Assembly (NCBI GenBank): GCA_963573385.1
Contig: CAUYLG010017798.1
Coordinates: 22,464-86,463, forward strand
DNA: 64,000 nucleotides
Reading direction: 5' to 3'
Source: Cacajao melanocephalus
Taxonomy: Eukaryota > Chordata > Mammalia > Primates > Pitheciidae
A program made the translations under genes and the position numbers. The notes beneath the pieces were generated by a model that ran no database searches, was not told where the DNA came from, and worked only from the letters and a program-made list of their open reading frames with translations. Positions 63,811-64,000 of the stretch are shown piece by piece. Numbering within the stretch: the first letter of the stretch is position 1; every line of letters starts with the position of its first letter.

Positions 63811-64000
63811 AGAGAGATCCAAGATGGCCGATTAACAACAGCTCAGGATTGTAGCTCCCAGTGAAAGCGCAGAGAGCGAGTGGATGCTGCAATTTCAGAC
63901 GAATTTCTGTTGCCCACAAACTGGGAGATTCCCAGCGGAGGAGCCACACAGGTCGCCAGCGCGACTATTTTGGCCAGCGCGGCTGTTTTGCCGGTGCCCC
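63811..64000 (+). mobile_element. L1 LINE 5' UTR start, runs off the window
   Basis: agagagatccaagatggccg begins an L1 5' UTR: the ccaagatggccg element (63819-63830) is the YY1 site that fixes L1 transcription start. GC-rich leader sequence follows, including agctcccagtgaaagcgcag and gaggagccacacaggtcgcc. The 5' end is preserved, so this copy was not 5'-truncated at insertion. Orientation is plus; the body lies outside the window. The leader sequence downstream is not the human-specific L1PA1-3 type. Confidence 0.85.

Overview
This is a primate nuclear genomic window: AT-rich, dense in Alu, MIR, L2 and L1 elements, with GT-AG introns. It carries one recognisable protein-coding gene, TRHR, the thyrotropin-releasing hormone receptor (a class A GPCR), on the + strand. 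The two coding exons (4105-4893 and 29515-29922) join in phase 0 to give 263 + 135 = 398 codons. A GPCR core with every known TRH-contact residue is present: Tyr106, Asn110, Tyr282, Arg306, the ERY motif, NPxxY and the Cys98/Cys179 disulfide pair. Compared with the human protein as I remember it, five residues differ (I155, L247, T294, I342, N369). This makes a non-human simian the likely source, perhaps a New World monkey. That species guess rests on memory and is soft.

Layout. 1-2.8 kb is upstream flank with two Alus in opposite orientation. 2.8-4.1 kb holds the probable promoter (CCAAT at 2791, TATAAG at 2820), a non-coding first exon ending at a GTAAGA donor (3464/3465), a short leader intron (3465-4016) and the start of exon 2. 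The leader contains ten upstream ATGs. 4.1-4.9 kb is coding exon 2 (TM1 to TM5 and most of intracellular loop 3). 4.9-29.5 kb is a 24.6-kb intron filled with old repeats (MIR, L2, hAT, L1M) and a few Alus. 29.5-29.9 kb is the last coding exon (TM6, TM7, cytoplasmic tail). The 3' UTR follows, with a poly(A) signal at 30217 and plausible distal signals near 36.9 kb.

From about 37 kb to the end I see no gene. This part is a repeat landscape: two Tigger-type DNA transposons, a 322-nt pure-purine microsatellite (39719-40040), a truncated L1 at 46.5-48.5 kb, an old L1M block at 49-55.7 kb invaded by Alus, a Tigger and a younger 2.8-kb L1 with a candidate 3' transduction, three solo MaLR LTRs (38.8, 57.1 and 61.2 kb), a hAT element nested in an L2 (62.6-63.1 kb), and the 5' end of another L1 running off the right edge from about 63.81 kb.

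I found no evidence of an undescribed system. The most useful leads are the uORF-rich TRHR leader, the possible L1 3' transduction, the long homopurine tract, the L1 with a preserved 5' end, and an unassigned old repeat that occurs both just upstream of the last TRHR exon and at 37.2 kb.
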